From: Anarhynchus alexandrinus
Lineage: Eukaryota; Chordata; Aves; Charadriiformes; Charadriidae
Direction of reading: 5' to 3'
Assembly (NCBI GenBank): GCA_008711295.1
Contig: VUYV01000003.1
Coordinates: 2,651,292-2,715,291 of the forward strand
DNA length: 64,000 bases
The notes under the pieces were generated by a model. It was given only the letters and a program-made list of their open reading frames with translations. It was not told where the DNA came from and ran no database searches. Positions 1-12,406 of this stretch are shown here, in pieces. How positions within the stretch are numbered: position 1 is the stretch's first letter; each line of letters opens with the position of its first letter. The translations under genes were made by a program, and so were the position numbers.

Positions 1-278
1 GTTCCCGTCCGTCACCGAGTCCAGCCTGGGACTGGCCCAGTGCCAGCCGGTGTCGTGATTGTCATCTCGGGAGCTTGATACGGTTTTGTATATATTTTTC
101 TTTATTTCTTTTTATTTTATTATTAATATTTTATTAAAGTAGTTTAGTTCTTTCTAAACTCATAAGTCTCTTTTTCCTCCTCTGCCCCTCTCTCTGAAGA
201 GGGGTAGAGGGGAGCATCTGTCGGTCCTATCTGGGGTCCCCTAGGTCCCCAGTAGCCAATTTGGCCTAAACCTCGACA
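1..278 (+). mobile_element. 3' part of an endogenous retrovirus LTR (solo or fragment)
   Basis: The segment looks like the promoter-distal (R-U5) part of an avian endogenous retrovirus LTR. A T-rich stretch with ATTAAA at 133-138 would serve as the poly(A) signal. A pyrimidine-rich and GC-rich tail follows and ends in the dinucleotide CA (CTCGACA, 272-278), as LTRs do. The sequence after 278 shows no primer binding site and no gag-like reading frame, so this is probably a solo LTR or a fragment. The 5' part lies outside the window, so length and target duplication cannot be judged. I recognise the end (TTGGCCTAAACC then CGACA) from bird LTRs but cannot name the family with certainty. Confidence 0.6.
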
Positions 279-3200
279 GGAGGTTTTCTACATCTGACTT
301 ATTTCAAAGTTCTTTATACAGGGAGTCAGTATAATGGACCCTATTTCACAGGATACCCTGAATCATGAAGAGATTACGTGACTTGATGAAATCCATAAAC
401 ACTTGGTGCTGAGAAGATAATCTAGTCCCAGTGGTCTTGTCTAGTGAATCACTGTGTCATCTAACATATTTTATGCCATATAAATCATACATCATCTAAG
501 ATGCATTGTCATCCAAGTTGCCCCCTATATATGTATTGTTCATATGACACTTCATAATTATTCCCCTTCCCAATAACACAACTGTTAAGAGTACTGGTTT
601 CAACATGCAGTTACACTACCCACTCCCTGCATCTAAATCTTAAGCAAGTGCTCAGTTTATAGTTTAAGAATTTCCAGCCATATACAATAAAGGGGGTTTG
701 GCCTGGCAACACTCAGTCTTATCGCAGCTGAATTTCAGGACCCTGGATCCCTGTGTGGAATCCAGATTCCTCAGTCAGATGACTGCGGTTAAGTCTGAAA
801 GATGGGGGAGCCAGCTGTGGGCTTCTGTGTCCAAACCCTAAAGTGTTTGGAAGCTGGTTTATGATGTTAACTTGGGTACATCTCCTTGCTAATACCTTCT
901 GTCTTCGTCACCATGTCTCTTATTAATGAGGCATCAAATTTGCTGCCCAAAGTGCTGAAGCTCCCATCTGATGAACTGCAACTTTTGTGGTGCACCTGTA
1001 AAGTACAGCACTAAAAATATCACATTAAGTCCTCAGCTAGTGAAAAATGATATATCTTCTTTAATTCAACAGTGCAATGTGTAATAAGAGATTCTGCCTC
1101 TAGTGTATTCATTTAGACATACGTAACAACACAGGAAGGTGAAATTTAAACGGGCAGTCTTATAAAGTCAAATGAAACTAGTAGGATTTGTTGATTTAAA
1201 TTTCTGTCTTGCTTAGGGAAGAAATGGAGCTTTCTACAGCACAATTGCATACACATATTGGCAGTCGAAACCCAGTCTTTCAGTTATAGTCCCCTAACAA
1301 CTCAAAGATAATTTTTTAAAATGCCAACTATTTTTGTCAGTTAATAATTTAAATAATTCGTTCCAATCTCCCAATAAGAGAAATGATCTAACAAGAATCT
1401 CCAAATGGCTATATGGTGTCAAGCCATATCCTCATGTGGCCTAGTATCTTTATACAGTGGCCTTGAGCAGTTGCCAAGAGAAGAGGAAAAGAGTATAATG
1501 ATTATTCGCAACCTCTCTTGAATCAGGAAATGTAAAAGCACGGTAGCCTTTGCCATTGTGAAAACAGTAATATTTTCAGTTAGTCATTAATTCCCAGATT
1601 TATCATTCAGGGAGAAGAGGCTAAAAGGAAAATTGCTAAAAATTTGAAGTTACGTACTGAAAGTGAGGCTTTGAAAGTGCTCACAAAAATGTGAGTTGGG
1701 AAATAAGAATGTTGAATTGCTCTAAAAAACCTTAAGCTTTCAAATATAGTTTTACTATTTTTTTTTTTTTTAGTTTAAATGATTGATTTTGTTTCAGGTA
1801 GGGAATTGTTTGTGTGAATAGCTATTAATAGTGTATAAAAACCTGATGCTATCGCTTGTATTACATTTGTGCTTAAAGGAACCAACTGAGAATCTTTTTG
1901 CACTTCTCTATGATATCAGCGAAGACAGTTCCCGCTCCTCAAATATTTTCTAATCCAACTAGAAGTGATATAAACTGATGTTAAAATGACAACATACAGT
2001 ATGTGTACTATGAAGCTTGAAATGCTAGAAGTATTATGATGTAAAATGTGCTGGCATCTCAGCCTTCAGGTGACTCTTACAGCCTTTGTCGAGTGGATTG
2101 GCTAATTTATGTTTGAAGGAAGATGTTTGTTATACACAAGACTAAGACCACTATTTTAGTGAACAGGTCAATAGGTTTTGACTTTTTCAAAATTAGTTGT
2201 GAGCTGACTTCTTAGAAGGTTTCATAAAAGTATTGAATTGAATATGTCAGACAGAACAGTTTATTTCACTTCCCCTCCATCCTACAACTTCCCCTGGTAA
2301 GACTTATGGAAAGCCTGAGTATGGCAAAATTTTAATGTGAGCTCCTCTCATAGTCGCACTCCACTGTCACTATGACTCATATAAACTGATACATCAGCTT
2401 CAGATTACTGCCACACTTTCACATCTGCTATTTATTGTTCTTCTGATTGGTTGCATTATGACAATCTTCAGATCTCCACTGACCTGTAGTAGATCCCCGA
2501 TTTTAACTTGGTTTTGGAATGCAGTCCCATGTTGGCTATGATAATATGAAATTAGAAATATGTCACTGCTTTTGTTGAACCAGATCCTTAAAAGAACCAA
2601 AGTTAGTCTGTGTGCATACCTTAAACCTTAGTTTGCATTTGTTGCAGACAGCCTACTTGGGAGCCTCAGTCAGGGGTTTTGCCCAAAAGGCTGTGTTTCT
2701 ACCAGATATCCTTAATAACAACCCTTGCAACTTGCCTTCAGTTAACTTCTCTGATTTCTAGGATTGGCTATTTCTAGGATTGGTATTTAATGAAACATGT
2801 TACCAGTCTCCTTGTGAAGTCTTTCAGAAGTTCAAGAGAACATTTCCTTCTGAAGTTTAATCTTTTCTGTCCTACTGTAAGAGACAGTTATTCTTAAATT
2901 GTTTCTCTTAAGTATGCAGATGCATCTTTGTTAAACAAGGAGGCAGCTGCTCAATTTACTTGGCTAACAGTGAGCTTCTGTCCTGAAAAGCCTTTCTTCT
3001 TTCCTATTGGGATATTATCCCTCAGTGGGAGATGTGTCTTAAACTTGCATGAGGCCTTTCATTCTATATCAGTCTGTTAAGTTTACTTAGTTTATAAATG
3101 GGATAAATATGTGTACCTACCACTAGCTCTTGACAGAACACAGACATGGTTATAATTAATCACTCTAGGGTGGCAGTGGATTAAGGAATATTGATCCCTA

Positions 3201-4717
3201 ATGTCCTTCTTAGAAAGATGTTATACATGCATGGCATCGCCTTGTTGACTCTAAGTTTTATAATTAAAGGATTATAAAATAAAATTACACTTAGAGTTAG
3301 TAAGAAAAAGTTTGAGTGACAATGGACTCATCTCATAAGGAGTAATACAGAATCCTGGTTGCTTGAGACATTTGAAAACAGACAGGGAAGCCGACCTTTT
3401 CCATCTCTGACTCCTATGCTTCAAGCTTTGATTTTAAACAGCCTCATGAAGCATTTGTCTTTGATATTTTGATTTTGAGCAATGAATTTTTGATGTTCAG
3501 TAGAACTTACTTTGCAGAGAATATAAAAGTAAAATTTTTAGTTTAACAGTTTAATCATAATCCCTTTTGGTTGATGGCATAATACACTGAATGCTCATAT
3601 CCTGATTCAGGAGAGGCAGTTAATTGAAAAGAAGGATAACTTTATTTCAAATATAAAAAGAGTTTCTGTGTATTATGTTAATATTTCATTTTTTAATGCT
3701 GCACTTATTTTTATTTATGGTACCTTTAAAACCTCAGTTTCTGATAGGAAATAGCTCTATAGTGTTTAATTGCTTCCAGCTGGAAGCTTTATCATGGAAG
3801 AAATAACTCATTGGGAAAGCACAAGGCACGAAGAAAGCGTGTGTTCAAGAATGGATTCTAAAAAAGATGTGCTTCTGAGAAATTTCTTTCACAGAAAGTG
3901 TGTTTCTTTCTAATTCAGCTGGGTTCAAGTAGAGAGGGAGGGCTATTAAAGTCCCCTCGTTTGCAACATCATGGAATACTGTTTTATGGATGTCATTCTT
4001 TTGCAAACTCATGATAGTTGTTTAAGAAGGGTACTTCTGAGTGCATTAGTAACAGGAAAATGCCGTGCAGAAGGTAAGAATTTCTGTAAAATGCAATGAA
4101 TTACACTACGGTTTTGGAACTGTAGAAACAATGTTAGTAAACACACATAATAAAAGAGATTCTTTGGTATCTGTACAAAGAAGAGTAAAGAACAGAAGTA
4201 TCAACAAAAAGTGTATACTCAGTTTTGCAATTGTGATCACCTGTGCTAGAGAAGGTCCACTCAATTAACTCCATGTTTCAGTATCAAATAACCCCAAGGA
4301 TATATAAAAAGTTTCAAAGTTCATATTAAACATATGTGCAGATTAAGAGGGCTCATGAACTTGATCAGCAAGGAAGAGTGGCTGTCAACAGAATCTGCAG
4401 AGAATAGAATATGAATAGTTGAATAGAGAGACATCTTAAGCAGATTATAAGTTGGATTGATGACTGCATATTGCAAGGACAGATTGTTTAGAGACCATTT
4501 CTTCCATGAATAAATTAATTTAAAAGCTTTGATCAAAAAGTATTCCAGCTTGACAAGTGCAGTCAAAATATAGATTTGGTTGTAGCTGCAAAGCCTGCAA
4601 TGCTGCAGAATAAAATGCTGGAAAGTGTTGCTGTTTCTTTTGCTGTTTCTTTTGTGAAACAGAAGATCCCCAGACTGACTGTGCAGCTGTAAGGCTCCAG
4701 ATACATAAAATGTCAGT
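279..4717. other. Unique AT-rich non-coding DNA
   Basis: No gene, tRNA or recognisable transposon is seen in this 4.4 kb. The longest open frames are about 65 codons and look like chance. A perfect 16-bp palindrome built on an E-box-like core (GCTTCCAGCTGGAAGC) lies at 3772-3787. A 12-bp unit is perfectly duplicated at 4629-4652. A T-run is present near 1760-1772. Confidence 0.6.
4629..4652. repeat. Two-copy 12-bp tandem repeat
   Basis: The unit TGCTGTTTCTTT occurs twice head to tail (4629-4640 and 4641-4652) with no mismatch. This is a minor replication-slippage repeat. Confidence 0.8.
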
Positions 4718-4835
4718 AATATGGCCCATCCATTCAGCTGGAACTAGCTGTGTCCAGCACGGGGCAACTCCAGCCTCTCCTCACACAGGCCGCACCTGCA
4801 GTACCCCTGCTGACAGCACTTTGCCGTGTAAACTC
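4718..4835 (-). repeat. Possible old LTR-like GC-rich fragment
   Basis: A short GC-rich island stands out from the AT-rich flanks. On the minus strand it reads GTGCTGGACACAGCTAGTTCCAGCT-like sequence (the core of it at about 4735-4765), which resembles a motif in avian ERVL-type LTRs. No TG/CA ends, poly(A) signal or target duplication can be set, so the assignment is weak. It could equally be a CR1 5' region or unique sequence. Confidence 0.25.
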
Positions 4836-7800
4836 AATGCAGAAGGTCATTTAAGTCTACTAAAACTTGAATGCTTTAGAGCATGGGCTGTGTCTTCACT
4901 GGCTACATAACAGCAACGACATGGATATTCCAGTTATGCTATTTCCAGATGGAAAGCCTAGTTGTCTCTTTCTTGCTTTTCTTGTCACTCACTTCTGAGC
5001 AGAGTCTATCCACGAGAAGCTCCTTATGAAGGCAGCCATCTTTCAGGCCCAAAGGCAGAAGAGCTCCGAATCTGGCAATTCATAAAGCTATCAGAGGAAA
5101 AGGGAACTGTCTTGTGCTCTTGAATTCTTCAAAAAGAGGGGCTAGGGTGGAGTATTATCCTCTTACGAGAGCTACAGCTACAGACAGGAGAGGAGAAAAG
5201 AAAGTGGAACCTCCAAACAGTCTGAGTAGAAGCCTTCAGGCTAACATAAGCTTGCACAGAGGCACAGAGTCCAGTAGCAAGAGAGGGATAAAGCTACTTG
5301 GAAGAAAGATGTTGAGAGAAAATCAATTGTAATGTGCTGAGAATAGGAAATGTAATTGATCCATGCCCAGGGCCCTAGTCCTCACAAGAAACAAAGCTGA
5401 GAAGTGTGACACTTGGTGTACATTTAGGGTGCCTCTGTCACTTTTACTGAGTTCCTCTGCATTCTCTGTATGTGTCAGAAGTGAGAAGTAAAGCAAATGA
5501 CAACTTCTCCAGGGCTGGAGAACATACAGTAAATTATAAGATTATTAAAAGACTGAGAGAGCAGAGGCTTCAAAAATAATTAAGCTTCAGTTTCAAGACA
5601 GAGTATTGGTAGTCTTAAATCAAACAAAATGGGTGGATTTTTTTCTTTTTTACTTTCTTTTTTCTTTTTTAATGGGGGTATATTTTGTTTTGTGGTATGT
5701 TTGGTTTTGGGTTTTGTTTTTTTTTTGCTGTTGGGTCCCAGCTACATGGTTGGGAGAATGTGTGATCATGTATGTTCACAACTACTGTTATATTTAAAGA
5801 TGTTGCACATCAACTCTGACTCATTCTTTCTGTTAATCAATTGCAGCTGAAATTTATTCTTATTGTAAAATTCATTACTGATAAAATAGTGCTTTTTCAC
5901 TTGCTTTCAACTGAAGGTAGCAGAAAATGTCTCCTTATAAAAATAAGAGGAGAAACAAGTGAAGAGAGAGATGAGGTTTCTCACTAATGAAAATCAGGAA
6001 AGTTCTGCTGAGTTTGGTGGAATAGTTGCCAAAGCTGGGAGCTGGGACTTGTGAGGTGCAGTTAGACTTCTGTTAGGTCTAAGTAAGCAGCCTGTGAAGT
6101 ATCTTTACTGCATTGTATTTTCTTCTCAGTAATTTTTTTTTTTTAAAAAACATCTGATTTACAGTAATGCTTTCCATGAAGGCTAAGTATTAATTTATTA
6201 TACATCTTCTATGCCACAAAAACTGTCTGACTTTATTTCTTAGGTAAATCTTAAAGAGAAGTCAAGGTGAATTGACTTTAGCAATTCCTGAATAGATGGA
6301 TTAATTTTATCCTGCCATAATGTGACTGAAGCCAACAGAATCATGTAAGAGATTGACTTCACCCACAATGTTGCGACTTCTTTTTTCTATTGCATGCTGT
6401 TGTTTGCCATGTGGCTAAAGAACATTTATGTCTTTTAATCTTGGTGTTTGGATATTCTTATGCATTCTTCCTGGGTGGAAGTGCAGCCTTCATGTTTACT
6501 TACGTGGCTTTGCTACTTTCAATCTGTACACCACCTTGTTCCCTTAAATAGGCAAAATAACTTGTTCACCTTAATTTATGAAAAAATAATTTTTATTTTA
6601 AAAAAATCTCTTCAAAACCAAAAAAGCCTATGGGAGTTAGCTTGTATTTGGGAGGGGAGGGGGACGGAAAAGGAAAAGAATGTCTATGATTCCCTATTTT
6701 TGATTAGACATGAAAATAACCAAAAAAATAAACTTTTTAAGTGCAGCATCCTTACTGGAATAAGGAAAAAAAACCAAACCCAACCAACCAACCCTGCCCC
6801 CTCCCAAAAAAATAAAAAGAAAGCACAGCAATCACCACTGTTCCACAGGAGCCATAAAATCCTGAATGCTACTTTGGATTTGCTTCTCAAAAGAACAGTG
6901 TCCCTGTGGCAGTTCTGAAGCTTGAAAAGCTTTGTTCTCAGCTGGAGTGACAGACTTGGCTTTATTATTGATGTTCAAATACTTCTTTGCAACTCAAGAA
7001 AACGATTCTTTAAGAAGGCTCATGGGGATTTGATCCTTCTGAGAGGTGGATCAAAAATGGCAGCCACACACAAGTCTTCTGTCAAATTTCTATCGCCATT
7101 TAAAATTTGAGCGCTGCATAATTAGAATCTATATGGAATCCCTGTGAGAAACAATATATTTTGTTTTAAACATGTCACAGATTAAGGAAGATGCACATAT
7201 TTTCCAGGAAGGAAGATGAGTTGTCCAAACTATTTTGAGATTCCTCACTGCAGCATTTGTATTGTATGTGTTTTATTTGAATCAGTGTCATGAACTAATG
7301 GATGCTATATTGTGAAAATGTAAACAAAGCCTCTGCCCTTTTAATTGTGGTTGAAAATTTTGAGATGCAGAATTTCAGGCAGGTGCAAGTTGCAGTATTT
7401 TTTTTTCTCAGAGTATCTGAATACAGAAGAAAACAATGGTAATAGCTTTTACTATTTCTTTATAGTAAGACAATGACTCCCTTTCTTGAACTCTCACTGT
7501 GATAAGTATTTATAAAACTCCTAAAACTTGCACAGTGTAAATAAACACCTGGATCACAAGAGAGGCATGGGAGGACAAAGTTGGGAGAATTGCGTGCATG
7601 CCTAGGTCTACTGGAAAGCTCAAGAGATTGCTCCCAGCTCTTGCTGTTTAAAAACAATGACCCCTTGTGTTTCCTTACTCTTTTGTAGACATACAGTTGC
7701 AAAGTACAAATAGTTACTGTGATAAAGGATACTGAGCCTTATACCAGTTGAACATTTAAACTCAATATTCGAACAGTACTGTGTTTTAATTTCTACAGAG

Positions 7801-9017
7801 CTGTCTGAAGGTATACCCATTAATATGTTTTAAGGTAATAAAGCTTATTAGGCTTTGAAATTTATTTTATGTCGTCTGTCCCTTGAGCAATAGCTTGAGT
7901 GGGAAGAGTGCATTTCTAAGAAATCTGACCGCTATTTCTGAATTACCTGTATCCAACTATATTAAAATAGACCATTGTACCAAAAGGTGTGGAAGTTGAC
8001 TTCAGAAGATGAGTAGACAATGCTAGCATAACAGATTACATTGTGTAGCTGGCATTGTCTTGTTTCAGTAAAACATGGTTTAATCTGTATGCTTGCTCTT
8101 CAGTCATAAATGGCATTTACTTAGACTAACAAAAATTCAGGTGGTTTTCTCAATGAATTGTCTGAAGGGAGGCTTCATGTTAAGCAATTACACGTTTTAT
8201 TCTGTGCTATGTTATGGAGTCTGTTTTCATACAGGTTTAATTTTTTTCTTTCATATCTTCTTCTTCTGTTACAGGCTCAATAAGCCCAGAGAAAAAAGAA
8301 AAAAAATGCATTCCTTAGGCTGTTACCAGACTTCTGAATATACCTATTCTGTAATATTTTAATAAGAATGCAAAATAATTTAAAGTGTCAAGCATGAACG
8401 GTCCATGATGCACACTATTTTAGGGGAAAAAAATCAAGGAATAATTTCAAATAACTTTCTTAACTGGTGTGTGTTCTGCTCTGTAATTCAGCTTGTATGT
8501 ACCCCGATGTATACATTTAAATTATACTTTCATTCAACTGAAGATAATTATGATGAAAGTTATGTATATGTAAGAAACTATGGTCTAACTATTTCAGTTG
8601 TGTCCAAAGTCCGGGGTTATTTTCAGCTATTTCAGCTATATCAACATGATAATTTTGAAAGAGGGTAGCTATAAGCAGTTATATCTTTTTAGCTGTTCTT
8701 ATGAGTAGAATAAAGTAAATATTCTATATTTCCCTTTCAGATTTTGAATGTTGTGAATTCATTTTGCAAAATTGCTGTTTACACAGAACAGCCTAAGAAA
8801 ATATTGTCTTAGTGCTTACTATCTTTAAAGCCTTGCTAATATTTTTAAATCTAGACCATGACTAGTTGCTTTTGAATCCATTGAACTTAAATATTATAAA
8901 TCCCTGTCCAGATACTTACTGCTTCTTTTGATTCAGCTGAAACTGATTCCTAACTGATTTAAGGTAAACCAAAATGAACCCAGATTAATTAAGAATAAGT
9001 GTTTATTGAGCATCTGT
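4836..9017. other. Unique AT-rich non-coding DNA
   Basis: No gene is supported. There are homopolymer-rich patches: T/G-rich at 5638-5728 and A/C-rich at 6765-6825. The latter gives a 156-codon open frame at 6448-6918. That frame is low complexity with no domain-like pattern, and I read it as chance. A purine/pyrimidine T-run lies near 6130. Confidence 0.6.
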
Positions 9018-9433
9018 GATCACAGAATCATAGAATCATTTAGGTTGGAAAAGACCTTTAAGATCATCAAGCCCAACCATTAACCTAGCACTGCCAAGTC
9101 CACCACCAGACCATGTCACGAAGTGCCATCTCTGCACATCTTTTAAATACCTCCAGGGATGATGACTCAACCGCTTCCCTTGGCATCCTCTTCCAATGCT
9201 TGACAATCCTTTCAGTGAAGAAGTATTTCCTACTGTCCAATCTAAACCTTCCCTGGTGCAACTTGAGGCCATTTCCTCTTGTCCTATCAGTTGTTACTGG
9301 GGAGAAGAGACCAACAACCACGTTGCTACTACCTCCTTTCGGGTAGTTGTAGACGGTGATAAGGTCTCCCCTCAGCCTCCTTTTCTCCAAGCTAAACAAC
9401 CCCAGTTCCCTCAGCAGCTCCTCATAAGACTTA
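9018..9433 (-). mobile_element. CR1 LINE, 5'-truncated 3' end (first of two)
   Basis: This is a CR1 non-LTR retrotransposon copy in minus orientation. Its 3' tail lies at 9018-9040 as the antisense of the CR1 terminal octamer-like repeat (ATCATAGA units). It is followed by the conserved 3' segment, which reads TTTAGGTTGGAAAAGACC on this strand. Upstream, the C-terminal end of ORF2 is readable on the minus strand around 9085-9399: the words TRGNGLKL, then [15 protein letters not shown] and [18 protein letters not shown], with lost codons. The copy stops at about 9433, directly against the tail of the next CR1. It is a dead, 5'-truncated insertion, as most CR1s are. Confidence 0.93.
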
Positions 9434-10465
9434 CAATCATAGAATCATAGAATGGTTTAGGTTGGAAAGGACCTTGAAGATCATCGAGTTCCAACCCCCC
9501 TGCCATAGGCAGGGACACCTCCCACTAGACCAGGTTGCCCAATGCCACATCCAGCCTGGCCTTGAACACTTCCAGGGATGGGGCCTCAACAACCTTTCTG
9601 GGCAACCTGTTCCAGTGCCTTACAACCCTCAAAGTAAAAAATTTCTTCCTAATGTTCAATCTAAACCTGCCCTCTTCCAGTTTAAAGCCATTCCCCCTCG
9701 TCCTATCACTACGTGCCCTAGTAAAAAGTCCTTCCCCAGCTCTCCTGTAGGCAGAGGAACCCTTCACCAGCTTTTTTGCCCTTCTCTGGACACTTCTCCA
9801 GCACCTCAATGTCTTTCTTATAGTGACGAGCCCAAAAATGAACACAGTATTCAAGGTGCGACCTCATCAGTGCTGAGTACAGAAGTACAATCACTTCCCT
9901 AGTCCTGCTGGCCACACTATTTCTGATATAAGCCAGGATTCTATTGGCCTTCTTGGCTGCCTGGTCACACTGCTGACTCATATTCAGCCAGCTGTCAAAC
10001 ACCCCCAGGTTCTTTTCCACCAGGCACCTTTCCAACCACTCTTCCCCATGCCTGTAGTGCTGCATGGGGTTGTTGTGACCGAAGGGCAGGACCCAGCACT
10101 TGGCCTTGTTGAATCTCATACCATTGGCCTCGGCCCATCGATCCAACCTGTCCAGATCCCTCTGTAAAGCCTTCCGACCCTCCAGCAGATCAACACTCCC
10201 ACCCAACTTGGTGACATCTACAAACTTACTAAGGATGCACTCGATCCCCTTGTCCAATATAAAGATATTAAATAGAACAGTTCCCAATACCGAGCCCTGG
10301 GGAACAGCACTTGTGACTGGCCGCCAACTGGATTTAACTCCATTCACCACAGTTCTTGGGCCCAGCCATCCATCCAGTTTTTTTTACCCAGTGAAGAGTA
10401 TGCCTGTCTGAGCCATGAGCAGCCAGTTTCTCCAGGAAAATGTTGTGGGAGTGCGGTGTGATGGT
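9434..10465 (-). mobile_element. CR1 LINE, 5'-truncated, with part of ORF2 (second of two)
   Basis: A second CR1 in the same minus orientation, about 1.03 kb. Its 3' tail repeat lies at 9434-9452, followed by the antisense CR1 3' segment. The rest covers the C-terminal half of ORF2, from the reverse transcriptase region downstream. The 5' break is near 10465, after the antisense segment reading GAGCAGCCAGTTTCTCC, where CR1 similarity fades. It abuts the first CR1 with no unique DNA between them. Either one inserted at the tail of the other, or both used the same target. It is more intact than the other CR1 relics in the window, which suggests a moderately recent subfamily. Confidence 0.95.
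9718..10350 (-). pseudogene. CR1 ORF2 reverse transcriptase remnant
   Basis: A 210-codon open frame in the CR1 above encodes the back half of the reverse transcriptase. Visible in order are the fingers/palm motif VPQGSVLG (residues 16-23), then the catalytic loop region, then the CR1 words [20 protein letters not shown] and [10 protein letters not shown]. The catalytic box, normally FADD in CR1, reads FVDV (10213-10224). One of the two active-site aspartates is therefore gone and the enzyme would be inactive. Near 9790 the reading shifts to another frame (9525-9854), which carries the C-terminal words [19 protein letters not shown] and [19 protein letters not shown], so there is at least one frameshift. 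The first methionine is only an internal codon. This is a relic, not a gene. Confidence 0.93.
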
Positions 10466-11327
10466 TTAACCAAATGGATTTTCAGTGTAACAAAAAAAAA
10501 TAATCTTCTAATTTCACAAGTCTGACCATCATAGGAAATAGCAACGTAATGCTTGCACAAGGGATGTTATCTTAATAAATTAGAGGGAGTTTATACCTTT
10601 CCTGTCTACAAAGGGAAAAGCTCAACAGAACGAGTATACTTTTAATATTTAGATCAATAAAAAGAATATGTTAGTCAGGCTTCTGCAGTATGTCAGTTTT
10701 CTAAAGCAAGGAAAAATTCTTCCTTTCTTCAGCTGACTGCTGTAGAGGATCTGAATCCTCCTAGAAGGCATTAATTTTCAGTATCTCCTCAGCTGTAGCA
10801 CTCATCATTAATATTGCACTAGAATGAAGCAGAATTAATGCTGTAGTATGCATAAGACAGCAGCAATGGATATTGGATCACCTATGTTATCTCAGCATAG
10901 CTTGGTACACCTTTCCCTTAAGCCAATAGAGGTTTTTCAAACCAGGTTTGAAGAAACAAAAAGGAAAGGCATTTGAGATGTTCATCTTGAATTGCAAAGA
11001 ACTAAAGTTGACCTTTTCTAAAAGGTTTCTAATTTTTCTCATGCTGGTATTTTGAAAATTAATATAATTGCTCCAAATATTTGTTATACATGAATATTTT
11101 GAAGCAGGAGTGGAGATTTCCTCTCAACACTTCCGTGTCTCCTTGTCTGTAAAACAAAGAGAGGTACCCAAACATGAATGAACTCGTTCAGTGTCAGAGG
11201 GTTCAAGTACATGCTAAGTTACTGGACCTTGTAGAATTACAAAGTACTAGCTGACCCATGGCAATGACATATTTCAGATGTAAGATAAGGCACTCAGGAT
11301 CAAACGTTTTTCACAATGTATTCCTAA
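10466..11327. other. Unique non-coding DNA
   Basis: About 0.86 kb between the CR1 pair and the family B LTR. No gene or repeat is recognised apart from a short A-run near 10491-10500. Confidence 0.55.
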
Positions 11328-12406
11328 TGTATTGGATTTATGCGGCAAGGTTTTTGGTAGTGCAGGGTTGCAGGTGTGGCTTCTTTGAGAAGATGCCACG
11401 AGCTTCCCATGTGTCCAATAGAGCCTGTGCCAGCTGGCTCCAAGACGGACCCACTGCTGGCCAAAGCTGAGCCGGTCAGCAATGGTGGTAGTGCCTCTGT
11501 GATTTAAGAAGGGAAAAAAACTGCTGCACAACAACAGCTGGAAAAGACGAGTGAGACTATCTGAAAGAAACAACTCTGCAGACACCAAAGTCAGTGCAGA
11601 AGGGGGAGGAAGTGCTCCAGGCCCTGGAGAAGAGATTCTCCTGCAGCTGATGGTGAAGACCATGGTAAGATAGGTTGTCCCTGTGCAGCCCATGGACGTC
11701 CATGGTAGAGCAGATATCCATCTGTAGCCTGAGGAGGACCCCACGCTGGAACATGTGGATGTGCCTGAAGGAGGCTGTGGCCCTGTGGAAAGCCCACGCT
11801 GGAGCAGGCTCCCTGTGGACAGAGAAGCCCAGGCTGGAGCAGATTTGCTGGCAGGAATTGTTACTCCATAGGGAACCCACACCGGAGAAGTCCACTCCTG
11901 AAGGACTGCACCCTGTGGAAAGGACCCATGTTGGAGACCCACATGAAGAACCGCAGCCTGTGGGAAGGACCCATGTTGGAGATGTTCATGGACTGTCTCC
12001 TGTGAGTGGGACCCCGCACTGGAGCAAGGGAACAGTGTGAAGAGGAGGGAGCGGCAGAAACTATGTCTGATGAACTGACCAGAACTCCCATTCCACTCAG
12101 GGGAGGTAGAGAAGATCAGGAGTGAAGCTGAGCCCAGGAAAAAGGGAGGGATGGGGGGAAGGAGTTTTAAGATTTGTTTCTATTTCTCATTATCCTACTC
12201 TGATTTGATTGGTAATAAATTCAATTAATTTTCCCCAAGTCAAGTCTGTTTCACCCGTGACAGTAATTGCTGAGTGATCTCTCCCTGTCCTAATCTCAAC
12301 CCACAAGCCTTTTGTTGTATTTTTCTCTCCCCTGTCCAGTTGAGGAGGGGGAGTGATAGAGTGGCTTTGCGGACATCTGGTGCCCAGCCAAGGTTAACCC
12401 ACCACA
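11328..12406 (+). mobile_element. Solo LTR of an avian endogenous retrovirus (family B, about 1.08 kb)
   Basis: The element starts TGTATTGG (11328) and ends ACCCACCACA (12406), giving the TG...CA ends of an LTR. I recognise the whole sequence as a common bird LTR. Its middle (about 11690-12030) holds diverged repeats of a GC-rich unit of the type CCC-AYG-YTGGAG, for example at 11741, 11791, 11926 and 11970. A poly(A) signal AATAAA lies at 12214-12219, followed by the 3' part. No internal retroviral region lies on either side, so it is a solo LTR left by recombination between the two LTRs of a provirus. The flanks (CCTAA before, CTTAC after) agree at only three of five bases, so the target duplication is decayed or my ends are slightly off. 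Open frames inside it are by-products of the GC-rich repeats. A truncated inverted copy lies at 61306-61808. Confidence 0.88.
11741..12025 (+). repeat. Imperfect GC-rich repeats inside the family B LTR
   Basis: A motif of the form CCACGCTGGAGCAGG recurs at irregular 40-80 base spacing, seen at about 11741, 11791, 11829, 11879, 11926, 11970 and 12011. The two copies at 11926 and 11970 share GGACCCATGTTGGAGA. These repeats appear to be a property of the LTR family, since the copy at 61.3-61.8 kb carries them too. Confidence 0.7.

Noticed and set aside
6448..6918. 156-codon open frame on the plus strand, the second longest outside repeats
   Set aside because: It runs through A/C-rich low-complexity sequence (KKNQTQPTNP-like part), has no domain pattern, and lacks exon or promoter signals. 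An unspliced gene of this kind is unlikely in such DNA.
11274..11942. 222-codon minus-strand open frame, and 121-codon plus-strand frame at 11675-12040
   Set aside because: Both lie across the GC-rich repeats of the family B LTR. The same repeat gives similar frames in the 61.7 kb copy. They are compositional by-products.
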